Shown one piece after another: positions 36,645 through 45,485 of a stretch of DNA of 64,000 bases. A program made the position numbers and the translations under genes. The notes below the pieces were generated by a model. The model was not told where the DNA came from, did no database searches, and was given only the letters and a program-made list of their open reading frames with translations. Numbering within the stretch: the first letter of the stretch is position 1; each line of letters begins with the position of its first letter. This DNA comes from Paralvinella palmiformis (Eukaryota > Annelida > Polychaeta > Terebellida > Alvinellidae), in the NCBI GenBank assembly GCA_025642065.1, contig JAODUP010000359.1, positions 405,001 to 469,000 on the forward strand. The letters are read 5' to 3'.

Positions 36645-38060
36645 TTCATACATTTTACACTTCCTTCTTCTATGGTATTTTTTCATGGGGGGGGCATTAC
36701 TTACTAGGTAAATTATTATAAACACTCTTAGACGTCTCATATTCATAACTAATATCCCGTTACCTCGAGCAGATTTAAGAGCCGGCCATATATTGAAACC
36801 ATCTTTTGTTTTAGCAGAAAAACGCCCAACCGTATCATTATATTTTCCACAGCCGTCACTTACTAGGCTCAAAATGTTCCGCTTTAAGGCCGGGGCGCCT
36901 CCGTGGTCTAGCGGTGGCGTGCTGGACCACAGATCACTACCACACGTGTTCGAATCCCGGCGTGGGCATAGCTGAAGGTTGTTTCGTCTTTGACTTCGCC
37001 TCGGCCCATTTAGCCTACCCCGTGCACAAAAGTGGCCGTAAAACATCAATCATCATCATCATCCGTTGTAAGGCTAAATCTTCCTGCTCGCCTAGTGATT
37101 GACCCCTGACCTTGCTCTCGCGGGATATAAGGGATAATTGCGCTCGTGTATTACAGAGTATTGAGCTCGATATCGTCAAGATGTGGGATATTATATTATT
37201 ACACGTACAGGATCTCAGTGACAGGTTCAGTGACCGATCAGTGTCAATGAACTATATCCTCTTGTGTGTGTCTGTCTGTGTGTGTGTGTCCTAAATAACG
37301 ACGAGTCTCCTATTGTAATCGTCATATTTAACTGCTCGGTAAAACTATTTCGCGACCCACTGAGGGAATAGAATCATTTAAGCTGAAAAAAATCATCAAA
37401 ATTATTAACCGCGAGCCGTGAAATAAAAACGGACTAAATGTCTATCTTCCCTTGTGACAAACTTTTGCTTATCTCATTGTGGTATCAATGCCGTTAGTAT
37501 CATTTAATCCGAGGCTAATTCGGTTAAAAGCCGCGACCAAGCTAGTTAATCCTCGATATAACGCTAGCTAATCCGAGATAACCCCGCGGACAATACGAGG
37601 ATATACCGGCTAATCCCAAGACGGCCCAGCTAAACCGTGTTCACATTCGGCTAAACTGATGAAGAAAAATATTCGACGAAGTGATATCAATTATCCGCAT
37701 TTTTGGCTTTAAAATAAAATTAATTAATCATTCAGGCGTTAGTTTGCTAACAGCAGCTGTTCGATAGCTTCAGCTGGCCAAACAAAAACCATTCGACAAC
37801 AAAACAGCTGACTGAGCGCGCCATACGAAAGTTCATACGAGTCCCTCATAACGCGAGCGTATACGATCCAGACCGAGCACGGATGACATCAGGATGTGAT
37901 GGCGACGACGCACTTTCACCGAAACGTCCAGGTCGACGCAACGATCTGAACACGAACCGGACACGATCCGGATACCATAACATAAGAACGGAAATGGGTT
38001 CCACTTACCTGCCAGTGTTCCCGCTATGAACGCGAGAAGGATGACGCACGTTTGGGCCAT
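12900..38060 (-). CDS. Apolipophorin-type large lipid transfer protein (26 exons, about 5143 aa)
   Basis: This is a secreted LLTP of the apolipophorin/apoB superfamily. Such proteins carry lipid in the circulation and are lipidated in the ER by the N-terminal module working with MTP. All 26 coding exons have GT-AG borders and matching phases. Summed, they give 5144 codons including the stop once one surplus base at 21332 is discounted. Domain order is: signal peptide (1-17); vitellogenin-type N domain (about 35-600) with its helical superdomain; furin-like RRKR near 701-704, where insect apoLp-II/I is cut; open beta-sheet region (about 716-1270); beta-repeat region (about 1270-3960); coiled coil near 4035-4065; amphipathic helices (4124-4402); vWD (about 4524-4720); vWA-like (about 4808-4968); basic tail (5096-5143). 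Insect apolipophorin precursors are about 3300 residues and human apoB about 4560, so this one is unusually large. The vWD and the furin site favour apolipophorin over apoB or vitellogenin, and no polyserine phosvitin is present. The single-base frame break is the only defect seen. Confidence 0.93.
13217..13273 (-). CDS. LLTP exon 25 (micro-exon)
   Basis: 57 bases, residues 5077-5095, reading MMPRFDNILLPPPSFEVPE. The acceptor is tttttatag and the donor gtaaat; it is in phase with exons 24 and 26. Confidence 0.8.
13407..13729 (-). CDS. LLTP exon 24
   Basis: Residues 4969-5076. Contains DLCVALSEETDGSVFNTLQY and a six-cysteine segment ending CDCKPDK...CRHCVRPNPIYD. Donor gtaagt, phase 0. Confidence 0.9.
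13846..14403 (-). CDS. LLTP exon 23: vWA-like domain
   Basis: Residues 4783-4969. SADIVFVIHHSECN begins a Rossmann-like vWA domain. NRYAILGYGGPG and DAMAALKYATNLPFRVGVSK fit later elements, and ILLLPCAPCRQG the next strand. The MIDAS pattern D-x-S-x-S is not intact (D...HHSEC), so metal-dependent binding is doubtful. Phase 1 at both ends. Confidence 0.88.
14534..15310 (-). CDS. LLTP exon 22: von Willebrand D domain
   Basis: Residues 4524-4783. ATISGNQHYMTFDRRFYEF opens the vWD fold. Cysteines follow at GECSYLL and VTCDLVHDRCTVEV, then GLLGTYNNEQIDDF near residue 4654, the family's most conserved loop. A cysteine-containing C8-like tail follows. vWD domains are found in apolipophorins and vitellogenins but not in apoB. 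Confidence 0.94.
15406..15769 (-). CDS. LLTP exon 21
   Basis: Residues 4403-4524. A helix (NVASKYFELKKTIDGIMADI) is followed by an aromatic segment CDWTFWDYYYNYKP leading into the vWD domain. The acceptor follows a poly-C run; donor gtaagt. Confidence 0.9.
15936..16129 (-). CDS. LLTP exon 20
   Basis: Residues 4338-4402. It contains MVDRFSSHPTIRGLLTNIQN and ISYITKQVKE. Donor gtaaat, phase 0. Confidence 0.87.
16253..16455 (-). CDS. LLTP exon 19
   Basis: Residues 4270-4338. A charged helix contains WSYTQEMARRLSDWWDVTNW. The acceptor is aatgttag; the donor gtttgc is weaker than its neighbours, but the phase fits both sides. Confidence 0.83.
16729..17167 (-). CDS. LLTP exon 18
   Basis: Residues 4124-4270. 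It is mostly amphipathic helix: DYLQLTAKASPEELMVDAYR, then WDQFVDEVKDEYNVKVDYMK and YRALVSLKKDIVSTYHDIKA. Such helices could bind lipid-particle surfaces (inference). Donor gtaagt. Confidence 0.88.
17326..17491 (-). CDS. LLTP exon 17
   Basis: Residues 4069-4124. It contains DTFHVSGRLASASNGIYRYT and strands ending LKIYYDN. The acceptor is gtctctttcag; the donor gtaagt leaves one base. Confidence 0.88.
17670..17714 (-). repeat. (GATA)n microsatellite in LLTP intron 16
   Basis: About eleven GATA units. The ORF extension across it is not coding, because the exon donor is at 17805. Confidence 0.9.
17806..18129 (-). CDS. LLTP exon 16
   Basis: 108 codons, residues 3961-4068, phase 0. Beta strands (MELQYNRQAFTLTGRLADE) are followed by a short heptad-like helix (RHQRIS-type to LRAEINKLRKELNME) that could form a coiled coil. 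A (GATA)n tract sits in the following intron. Confidence 0.9.
18290..26363 (-). CDS. LLTP exon 15: giant 8.07-kb beta-repeat exon
   Basis: 8074 bases; removing one surplus base at 21332 leaves 8073, exactly 2691 codons (residues 1270-3960). Phase is 0 at both ends. The first 800 residues are diverged amphipathic beta strands. From about residue 2080 there are 22 tandem repeats of about 52-55 residues with the signature (N/S)H-x-G-x-x-x-x-F-x-N-N...Y-N-x-x...S-x-F...G-N. From about residue 3260 come roughly ten shorter repeats of about 29 residues that keep the H-x-G...F strand and end in TP-x-x-x-Y-x-x-F. The strands would form a long lipid-binding beta sheet like that of apoB. The exon ends at CGG|gtatgc. 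Confidence 0.92.
21329..21335 (-). other. Single-base frame break (surplus T at 21332)
   Basis: On the minus strand the codon ACC is followed by TAA TAA in frame. Skipping the T at 21332 restores AAT AAC, the conserved N-N of the repeat (F-x-N-N), and 3 kb of open frame. Repeat alignment therefore locates the extra base between these two codons. Confidence 0.9.
26452..26650 (-). CDS. LLTP exon 14
   Basis: Residues 1203-1269. Beta strands include IPHYDGDVHFDYNMN and ATFEFAAEKKLDINT. The acceptor ccactccag is short, but the phase agrees with both neighbours. Donor gtaggc. Confidence 0.88.
26797..27464 (-). CDS. LLTP exon 13
   Basis: Residues 981-1203. Beta-rich sequence begins RVIGIVDNARIYMDTPGSRV and runs through repeated amphipathic strands (LKFSSHLLNGKLATFVDNTK). 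Donor gtaatt, two bases left over. Confidence 0.92.
27573..27840 (-). CDS. LLTP exon 12
   Basis: Residues 891-980. It contains CTSPKFGTITGLELCGELSL, the C-x-x-x-F-G-x-x-x-G-L-x-x-C motif of the family, then WGPASASVVLNKKD. Donor gtaatt, phase 0. Confidence 0.93.
27975..28157 (-). CDS. LLTP exon 11
   Basis: Residues 830-891. It contains GEMGIDAHVARTGIKMKTML and the strands ending VLSAE. The acceptor is pyrimidine-rich (cgttccag) and the donor gtaagt. Confidence 0.9.
28273..28616 (-). CDS. LLTP exon 10
   Basis: Residues 716-830, start of the open beta-sheet domain (DUF1943-type). It contains SYYIRVFGNEIRYDDFHDF and DANMVVPTAAGLPLRLSV, a hallmark of apolipophorins. The donor gtaggt leaves two bases. 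Confidence 0.92.
28750..29295 (-). CDS. LLTP exon 9: helical domain end and furin-like site
   Basis: 182 codons, residues 534-715. The last helices (LRIQAYLTLMQCPS) give way to beta structure. SVERRKRSTDE near residues 698-708 provides an R-R-K-R|S proprotein-convertase site, close to where insect apolipophorin is cut into apoLp-II and apoLp-I. Cleavage itself is inferred. Confidence 0.92.
29589..29921 (-). CDS. LLTP exon 8
   Basis: 111 codons, residues 423-533, phase 0. It continues the helical superdomain: STLVHSYCRQH, LILMSLKAIGNAGGA and VAAVQAFRRMSCEDE are typical of the family. Confidence 0.93.
30144..30309 (-). CDS. LLTP exon 7
   Basis: Residues 367-422 of the helical superdomain, including FIRDAIPVLGTSSSVTLIRD and MWLTSLAFIANPTADML. 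The acceptor is tatctgcag and the donor gtcagt. Confidence 0.9.
30696..31129 (-). CDS. LLTP exon 6
   Basis: Residues 223-367. It completes the N-terminal barrel (STHECRQQI through VSYKLSFYKEN) and enters the helical superdomain (QQSLEKLCRKSQDEIGTEV, VHQMRHLDTRTLQDFY). The donor gtaagt leaves two bases of a codon. Confidence 0.92.
31495..31530. repeat. (ATC)n microsatellite in LLTP intron 5
   Basis: Short run of ATC units; noted for completeness. Confidence 0.8.
31639..31791 (-). CDS. LLTP exon 5
   Basis: 51 codons, residues 172-222, phase 0. It contains DVAGTCPVEYEIEG and KTKDLLGCTERMGH, the conserved cysteine pair region of the N-terminal barrel. Confidence 0.92.
31943..32191 (-). CDS. LLTP exon 4
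   Basis: Residues 89-171, phase 0 at both ends. It contains RPLRFAFLDGRIESVCPERG and WVLNIKKGIIAAFQNTQ, the typical N-domain beta-barrel strands with the W-x-x-N-I-K-K-G-I motif. Confidence 0.93.
32661..32821 (-). CDS. LLTP exon 3: start of the vitellogenin N domain
   Basis: Residues 35-88. It contains KFSWQIGKTYEYQYESDVKT, matching the first beta strands of the lipid-transfer N domain (K-F-x-Y-x-x-G-K-T-Y pattern). It ends at gtaagt in phase 0. Confidence 0.92.
32822..35671 (-). other. LLTP intron 2
   Basis: 2.85 kb. It includes (TA)n at 34573-34608, (GA)n at 35502-35536, and a possible tRNA-like repeat around 34300-34430 (GGGTTCGAAGC). The GC-richer stretch 33200-34200 has short ORFs but no supported exon. 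Confidence 0.6.
35672..35722 (-). CDS. LLTP exon 2
   Basis: 51 bases, residues 18-34. It follows a pyrimidine-rich ttttctag acceptor and ends at gtaagc. It includes NPSSCASTCPG, the cysteine-containing start of mature lipophorin-type proteins. Phase 1 at both ends. Confidence 0.85.
35840..35964. repeat. (GT)n array in LLTP intron 1
   Basis: About 125 bases, interrupted early by TAGT units and then a pure (GT) run. It has Z-DNA-forming potential. Confidence 0.9.
36891..37060 (+). mobile_element. SINE family 1, copy B (internal deletion)
   Basis: The intact head has TGGTCTAGCGGT and a GTTCGAATCC B-box. The body lacks about 20 bases between CTTCGCCTC and GGCCCATTTAG, then ends GTGGCCGTAAAAC and (ATC)n. 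It sits antisense within LLTP intron 1. Confidence 0.88.
38009..38060 (-). CDS. LLTP exon 1: start and signal peptide
   Basis: Encodes residues 1-17 plus one base. It reads MAQTCVILLAFIAGTLA, a hydrophobic secretory signal, and ends at a gtaagt donor (38008). The ATG is chosen because it begins the signal peptide and lies just downstream of a TATA box. Confidence 0.9.
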
Positions 38061-38078
38061 GGTTAAGCCTTAAGGTGC

Positions 38079-38085
38079 GACGTCA
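38079..38085 (-). promoter_or_regulatory. CRE-like TGACGTC in the LLTP 5' UTR
   Basis: The minus strand reads TGACGTC, a near-complete cAMP-response/ATF-type site, between the predicted start site and the ATG. Function is not shown. Confidence 0.3.
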
Positions 38086-38137
38086 CATTTGTCAAGCGGC
38101 CCCGGATTGAACTGCCCGATAGCTAGATAGTGCCTCG

Positions 38138-38145
38138 CTTTTATA
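38138..38145 (-). promoter_or_regulatory. TATA box of the LLTP gene
   Basis: The minus strand reads TATAAAAG about 80 bases upstream of the ATG. The expected start site is near 38110-38115, which gives a 5' UTR of about 50 bases. Confidence 0.7.
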
Positions 38146-38149
38146 GCAG

Positions 38150-41085
38150 TTCGTACACAATGCAGAAGATACAAGGTCCATCGGGACTCCTCTGTGTACC
38201 GACGGATTAAGTAAAGATGCACTTGGCGCTACGTGCAAAACTGCCCGGGGGGTCACATCCAGTTCTATCGGTCGGGTGCCCCGATCGGAATGCGGCGGCA
38301 ATTGGGTGGTGGAGCCCCAAACAGGGCGCGGCGCCGTGACCATTTGAGAAATGGCTGATATTAATTTCGTTCGCGTTTGGGAGCAGAAGGTTTAATAAAT
38401 AAAAATTTGGGGCTGCGGAAATTGCGTACTTTGTTCGATGGCGATATTAGCGCTCGACAATAGACATTACTGAGTTTTGTTTCCGTTGTTTTAATTAGCT
38501 ATATTTAGCTTAGAATAATCCCGGGCAAAAATTTGCGTATTTTACGGCCAGTACTAATTCTTGGATCGCTGTTAACCGAAGTGACCCCCCCCCCCTTTGC
38601 CAAATGTTCAGCGTCGTCCCCCATCTTCTAATTTCGAGAGGAGGGTGTTCGACGGCAATTATCTTATTTCACCGGCGTGTCGAAATCTATCTAGTCAGCG
38701 TATCGTGCCAGAAACAATGGCACATTTTGTGAAGCTCGATTCGGTCCGGTACCGAACCGAAGTAGCGATAGGTAGACAGACAGGCAGACAGACAAATAGA
38801 TGGATAGATAGATAGATAGGTGGACAGATAGCGAGCGGACAGCGTTCATCAATCCGTACTACGGCGAGATGGCTATAAAAAGCAATCGATTGAAAAATGG
38901 CGAAGAAACAAAAATGGCGAACAGCAATTGTCGAAGAATGCCACTCAACTCTAACCGGGCCGATGATAAATAACACAATAAGCTCGCAGTACAATGGTCG
39001 TTAAGATGTTGTTCAATATCGCTATTGCCGTTTTTCATTGTCCTCCCTCCACCACTCGCCCCGCTATCTCGGGTATTGTCCGTAACGCCGAATTTTGCGG
39101 ACATCATTGTTGTCTGGATGACATCAGAAAGAACGGCGCGATAAGATTGGGGTCCAGGCCGCGCTAACAATCAAACGTTCTGGATCGCGGAACAGTCGTT
39201 GACCGCGTGACCTTCGTGAGACGGGTCGTGGAAGGGTTGCGTCGGCTTCGGCGGTCGTACAATTTGTTTTGGAGGGGGTGAGGGGGGGGGGATTTCGCAG
39301 AAATCATGCAATCGGTTTCTTGGATTCCGTAAATCCCGAGATGACGCCTTTTCGTCGCCGTTACACGATGATCCTATTCCCGGCAGATCAAATGGATGTC
39401 GTAAAAGGACGCACAGGTAAGAGCATCTATACTGGACTACGGAAAAGACGTCAACCCGCTTTTGGGAAAATATATTCAACGAGGACAACATTTCAAATAT
39501 TAATGTCTTTGTTTGGGCCGAATTTGCAACTCTTACCCTCGCTTCAAATCACAGCCTTATGACCGAATGATGTTATTTGGTTAACTTTTTGGGAGGGTTT
39601 CTTTAAAGGACAAGCTCTTGCCGATGTGGGCTGTAAATGTTCTGTTCAATTGGAACATTTGGAATCTTAGAATTTCATTTGCTTTTTATGTTCTTATTGT
39701 AAGCAAACAAACGGATTACGGCTAAGGTACCCAATTCGGATGTTTTTTTCCAGTTGTCCAGGGATCGTGCCCATTCGGGGTTGATTTCCGATTGTGTCAC
39801 TTGCTGATGACATTGAGTAAATACAGAAAATTGCATTCTGGCCCAAATGTAACCCACATTCCTCTTAGTAAAGCCTGTGAGGTTGAAAGTGACGAAGTGA
39901 CAAAACGTGTTAGTTTTAAAATTCATCTTAATGAAAATTGAATTGTTATGCGCCCTGAAGTCGAAGAGCGTAAAATAACGTGGTCTGCAATAATTCAAGC
40001 TGGTGCGGTCCTGGTGAATTTAAATGAAGTGAAAATCACAGTACGAAGTGCCTTTATTTCGAACTTTCCAGTGTTCGAGGCACCTACAAATTCGTGACGT
40101 ATTATGCGTTTTAATTGAATGCCTCGAGGTTGTCCAGTAACGTTCTAAATAAGTACAGCTAACCGTATATAGCTAAGTGCACCATCCGTACTGATACGAT
40201 ATAATTATAGGTTACTGAATAAATTAACTCAAAAGTATTTTTGCGTTGGGTCCAATCAGTCGAAAATTGGGAGGGGGGGTCTCTACACCTCACACACAAG
40301 AGTCCGTTATGTAATATTCTTCATAATTAGATCCCGGAGACCACACACCTAACGACTCCAATATGCCGTATGGACACCGATCCAGAACAAGGGGATGACG
40401 TTCGATCGCGGGAACATAACTTTAGCGGACAGCACGACTCGGCTCGGATTGGGTTGAGGCCGGAAGTCCAATCGGGATTTAATTTATTTTGATAGCAACA
40501 CGAACCGATCGTCTGTATGATAAACAATTTAAAAAATCCCATGTTTTGATAAAAGCGTCCAAGTTCGCGCCTATTCGTTTATATTCACAACAAACCGAAT
40601 ACGTCGGGTCTAACTCAGCACCGACCACCCACTCGGTGTAATAGCGGCCCAATTATCGTCTCGGGTTTTCCGATCAGCGATTCATTTCTTTTTATAGATA
40701 TAGTACGCATCTTTATTAAACATTAAAAAATACGGATTAATCCAACTACGCAATTGATCGCAATCGGCGAGAAACGCTCTTCGCCGTTGACTAACGGATC
40801 GTGATTAGTGACAGGCGTAAAAAGACAATGAAAACGTCCCCGATGAGATCAATAGTCGATACCTGTTGAGATAATACCGTGAGATGTGCTCATCGTTCTG
40901 TGGATGCTGTGAATGTTTTAGCCGGTGATACCTCTCGATAATGTTGCGGTTAAGTTTGTTGATGCCAGCGTTTTGAGATTAACTTGACCAAGTTAGCCAA
41001 TGAAGGACTTGCCTGTGTATTGGACGCTGTACGTCCGTGTAATTTACGGCAGAGTTCAAAGGATTTCACGTCGTTGTCTCGATTA
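38150..41085. other. Upstream of the LLTP gene, no gene seen
   Basis: Contains (GATA/GACA)-like repeats at 38769-38820 and poly-C/poly-G runs. ORFs of up to about 107 codons show no motif, acceptor or donor support. Confidence 0.45.
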
Positions 41086-41730
41086 TGGTAAGACTGAGGC
41101 TTTAGGCATTGTAGTTCCCAAAATGTCGAGAGTCGTGGATTTAGGCACTGTCGTTGTACTTAAAAGAAGGGTTCCAAGAGTTTAGCACTGTGGTTCGCAC
41201 TATTGTAACATTGGTGGATCTGTGCACTATCGTTGTAATTATAGAGGAATTGAACCGTTTCTGTGTGATTTCGACAGGGCTGAGGCATTAGGCACTGTTG
41301 TCGTAATTACTGAAAGATCCATTCGTTTTGGCACTGTCGCTGCGCGTAATTATAGAGGAGTTCAAAGAAACTGAAAAACTTTGTTCGTGATTACGGCAGG
41401 ACTGAGACTTTAGGCACTGTCTAGGACCTACAGTGCTAGTCGGTGTCGTTATAATTTTGGCCGATGTTGTAATCGTAAACAGGTCTCGGAAGCCTAGACG
41501 ATAATTGAAGGATACAGATAATTGGACACTGTTTATGCTGTCATGGCGAGACCCGTACAATTAGGCGCTACTATGATAAACAACGGACGATAGATGGGGC
41601 TAAGCATGTCGTCGTAATCCTGTCATTGTTTACACGGTCAGGACTTTGGCAGGACTCGAAGACTTAGACACCGTCTATACTTCTATATCGAACTCAATGT
41701 TTAGGCACTGTCGTTGTAATTATGCCATTT
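41085..41730 (+). repeat. Degenerate minisatellite (TTAGGCACTGTCGTTGTAAT units)
   Basis: At least ten diverged copies of a core close to TTAGGCACTGTCGTTGTAAT. They occur near 41101, 41137, 41187, 41222, 41288, 41328, 41412, 41522, 41560, 41668 and 41701, spaced roughly 35-110 bases apart. Several are preceded by a GACAGGACTGAG-like segment. Confidence 0.7.
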
Positions 41731-41987
41731 AATCGTAATAATTGGGTACCTTCGATCTGATCCGTTGAATGGCGCCGAGACAAAACTTGGTGACTCGTAT
41801 CAGTATTGATTTATGTTAAAGACAGACACCTGAATATAAAACAGAATTAGATTAACAGTTATTTGAAATATCTTAATATATCCGTGACGTTGTCTGTCCG
41901 TGTTGTCGACGCCCTACAAATTGGTGATGGAGAATAACTATATTATAATATTATAATCGTACATTACGAATTTACAATATTCCTTTC

Positions 41988-42175
41988 CGCCTCCGTCGTC
42001 TAAATGGTAGCGCGTTGGATCACAGATCACCACCACCCGAGTTCGAGCCTAGGCGTGGGCAATTCTGAAGAGTGTTTCATCTTTAACTTCGCTTCATTGC
42101 CCTTGGAGATCGCTCGGCCCATTTAGCCTACCATGTGCATAAACGTGGCCGTAAAACAGCAATCATCACCATCCT
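41988..42175 (+). mobile_element. SINE family 1, copy C
   Basis: Head CCTCCGTCGTCTAAATGG, B-box GAGTTCGAGCC, full body with GATCGCTCGGCCCATTTAG, and end GTGGCCGTAAAACAGC. Confidence 0.87.
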
Positions 42176-42529
42176 TTCCGTCTAGGAGGTTAAAAATTCA
42201 TAATTATGATATTTAATAACGATAAGCATCTGAGCTAGACATCATTTACTGAAACATTTCAGCAGCTTGTTAGCTGTGAAGTATCCCCCTCCTGACCCCT
42301 GCAATATTAATTAAATAAACAATTGTTTATTTAACACCACCACCCCTTTCTATGACTTCATACAATTACTAAATGAACTATTGATCCTGTATTTGTTATG
42401 ATTTGAGCGAAAACCTAATTTAAAAGGAAAACTTCCTAAACTACTTTGGTCGAAATGGGTTAATTATATCTTAGTTCCGTACCGAAGCGATCCGGTGACT
42501 CTATTTCGTCTGTGTAACTCATTATTAAG

Positions 42530-42680
42530 AGGATGGTATCCCTTACTCGTGGTCACGCTGTGCAGGAGGTCGGGGTTCGAATCCAGGCCGTATCACTAGA
42601 GTAGGATTGGCCTTTCATCCTGGACAAGATTTTCTCCGCCCGATGTGCCATCTACTGTAAATTATCAATTTGCTTAGAAT
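42530..42680 (+). mobile_element. tRNA-like SINE fragment
   Basis: Contains a clear B-box (GGGGTTCGAATCC) preceded by a diverged tRNA-like head. The downstream body matches none of the other families here. Confidence 0.35.
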
Positions 42681-42936
42681 TAGTACTCGCGATGAAACAG
42701 TAAACAGGTGAAGACGGGAGCTCCGTTGTCGTACGTACTACAATCGTAGGCGCGTACTACAATTCTCCAAACCTAGTGGCGATGTGATGCAATCACGAGA
42801 GATTTACCTAATCGGTGTCACAATATTAATTATTATAATTCCGTACTGAGCCATCTGTTGTTATACACAGTCGTGAAACGTCATGCAATACATTAACTAT
42901 GACAGCATGCATCTACAAGTCGACTAAATGTAAATT

Positions 42937-43090
42937 TTGCTGTTTTACGGCCATTTTTGTGTACAAGGTAGGCTAAATGGGCCGAATGATCTCCAATGGT
43001 AATGAGGCGAGGTGAAAGATGAAAGGCCTTCTCACATAGCCCGACCAGGGCTTCAACCCAAGTGCTATTGAGGCGCCCTCTACGAGTCGA
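42937..43090 (-). mobile_element. SINE family 1, copy D
   Basis: Reverse orientation: TTTTACGGCCA, GTAGGCTAAATGGGCCGA, then a degraded B-box and GGCGCC at the head end. It is more diverged than most copies. Confidence 0.8.
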
Positions 43091-44573
43091 CTAAACCACA
43101 ATCATTTTAAAAATCCGCCATAAACTAGCGTACTACGATTTAAGTACAGACTGTTAGTAACTTTGCAAAACACTAATTTTCGCGACTTACGCTAACTGAA
43201 TAAAAAATTGGTTAATAGAAAACATTCCCAACATATTCCCCATCTTTAAAAATGTTCTTTGCGGAGGTGCAGTGGTTTGTAACAAGATGCATAGAGATAT
43301 CTTAGTCCACATAACATGTCAGTTCTTCCACCACGTCACGTGGAAGGTTGATTTGTTCGCATTTCCGAAATCGTTAGAACCCATTTTCTATTTTTTTTGC
43401 CTCGTTTCCATCTCATCCAATGGCTATTAAGGAGACAAAATCGTTACATATGCATGAGTGTCGAAGTTATAAAAAATCGTGTAATTGTACTACGATGTAG
43501 TTCACTACTAGGATTGTGGTACGTATTACAACGGAGGTGCCTTCTCCTCCTTTATAAATTCACGGACCAGATAGCGTCTCCCTCATTTGAGGTAGTAGCC
43601 AAGCCGCGTAAAATAACCGCTTGTCCGTTATTATGTCAGCAGACATAGTTTGTCAATGCCGAAGCAGTTATAAAAGACCCGATGGAGTTAGACTAATTGC
43701 TGTAACTACTGACATAGAGGTTAGAACATATTCTCGGAATAAGAGTTTTTCTGTAAGTGCTGTAATAACAATACTATTGATAAGGGGGAGCTGAGGGGGG
43801 GGGGTACGGCTGGGTACTAACGGCAAGGTGATACCCCTAAAGCTAGCAGCAAATCTTGGAAGGCGCTGCAAAACGAAACCCTGTGTGATACGAGGTAACT
43901 AAGAGCTGATATGAAATGCCGAAACGGGGATGTTGTTTATTCGAAAAGAAAATAAACCTCGAACGGGTGAGGCTTATAATTATAGAACTGTTTACAGTTT
44001 GGGAATATGTGACGGGATGTTGGCTGAATACATGGAATACGAGTAAGGGATATGTTTTACTAGGTCAACTCGTGCTAGGGAGACATACCTGGTTCGACAA
44101 CGAACTGAACCGCTAGTAGGGGGAATATTCAGGATTGTGGCCGATGATGTTCTGTCGTAGGCAGACATTCTTCGCAGCAAAGAAATACGAATTAACTCAC
44201 TCGCCCCCTCAATAACGCCCCCCCCCCCTCCCCGCGAACATACATAACCCTCGTAGTCACGGAGTCGTTTAGTGAATGAATGTCCTCTTCGATGTGAAGA
44301 GCCCCGAAGGTTATATTAATTGTGATATTAATAACAGGAAAAAAGATGGCCCACTCCTCCTAGTCTTATCTAATTTATGATGATAAGTCGACGAAGATTG
44401 ATTAGGAAGTTTGTTGGCCGGAGTCACATCACAGGTGACAGTTTTGTCTGACGTCATAAAATAATAATAATGATTATTATTATTAGTAGTAGTAGTAGTA
44501 GTAATAGTAGTATCATTATTGTTCAACAATCTCATATACGGTGTATTTATACGTTAAAGAGCTATTTTGGTAT
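43091..44573. other. No gene seen
   Basis: AT-rich, with poly-C/G runs and, near 44460-44520, an (ATT)n/(AGT)n microsatellite block. Confidence 0.45.
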
Positions 44574-44579
44574 TTTAAT
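44574..44579 (-). terminator. Possible ATTAAA poly(A) signal
   Basis: Variant hexamer about 90 bases downstream of the candidate terminal exon's stop at 44670. Confidence 0.25.
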
Positions 44580-44669
44580 ACACGCACTACTGTTTCTTGT
44601 CATATTAAATTCAGGCTTTCCATGTCTGAACCCGCACCCCCCCCCCCCTCCAATCGTACAACTACTCTT

Positions 44670-44891
44670 CTAATATGCTGAAGAGGCAGGAGGAACGTAT
44701 CTCCCAATATTCTGAGTCGAGTAATTCATTATCGATTTCGTAACCCTCGATCTAGAGATGTCGTGCGCCCTGCTAACTATGTCGTGTCCATAAATATTCT
44801 CCGGGGACAAAGCTCCTATACGGATCAAAAATCCTGCTGGAGAAAACACCTGCTGGTTTTCGCCATTTTTTACCGTCACGGTGACTGTGAT
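44670..44891 (-). CDS. Candidate terminal exon, unidentified
   Basis: Immediately after a very strong acceptor (a TTTCTCTTCTTTTTGTCAG tract ending at 44892), an open frame of 73 codons runs to TAG (44670-44672). It starts ITVTVTVKNGENQQVFSPAG, beta-strand-like, and ends NYSTQNIGRYVPPASSAY. An ATTAAA signal lies about 90 bases downstream (44574-44579, minus). I do not recognise the family. Earlier exons would lie at higher coordinates. The exon at 51310 could be related, but this cannot be shown. Confidence 0.45.
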   Translation of the reverse strand: MTVTVTVKNGENQQVFSPAGFLIRIGALSPENIYGHDIVSRAHDISRSRVTKSIMNYSTQNIGRYVPPASSAY

Positions 44892-45449
44892 CTGACAAAA
44901 AGAAGAGAAATAATTCAATTTTCTTGTATGTAAACCTAGACAACATTGTTTATTTAAGATTACAAAATTATTTATTAATTATTTTTCTAAATATGTGTTT
45001 TTGTGGGCTCTGAAAACACGCGTGTCGACGCGATCCGGTGGATGTTCACTAACAATAAACAAAAATTAATATTACTTTAACGAGATACTATAAATTTATA
45101 ACGTTTATTATCTTACCTGAGTTAGCTACCATATAGTGTACTTAAAAGTATATCTCTGGGTACAAATTATATGATTATTATGATTGTATATTCCATTTCC
45201 CTTATAAAAATATGTTCAATGGCCATCACGTGACAGTGATAAGACAGCCTTTGGGCTACACTATTTCCTCACATAGGAGTACAAATGTCATAACACATGG
45301 TGATGTTAATTATGTATATTTTAAAATGTAGTTCGTTGCTATGACCATTCTATTTGTATATTTATTCATTATATTATGTACTCTTGTTATGTGAAATAAA
45401 TTCAAATTCAATATATGTACATATTTTTGGCATTTTTGGTATGGACTAC

Positions 45450-45454
45450 TGCAA

Positions 45455-45485
<31 letters not shown>

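Larger units (their letters stand above)
35723..38008 (-). other. LLTP intron 1
   Basis: 2.3 kb. It contains a long (GT)n array at about 35840-35964, (GTT)n at 36087-36120, (AAT)n at 36611-36642 and SINE family 1 copy B. Otherwise nothing is recognised. Confidence 0.6.
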
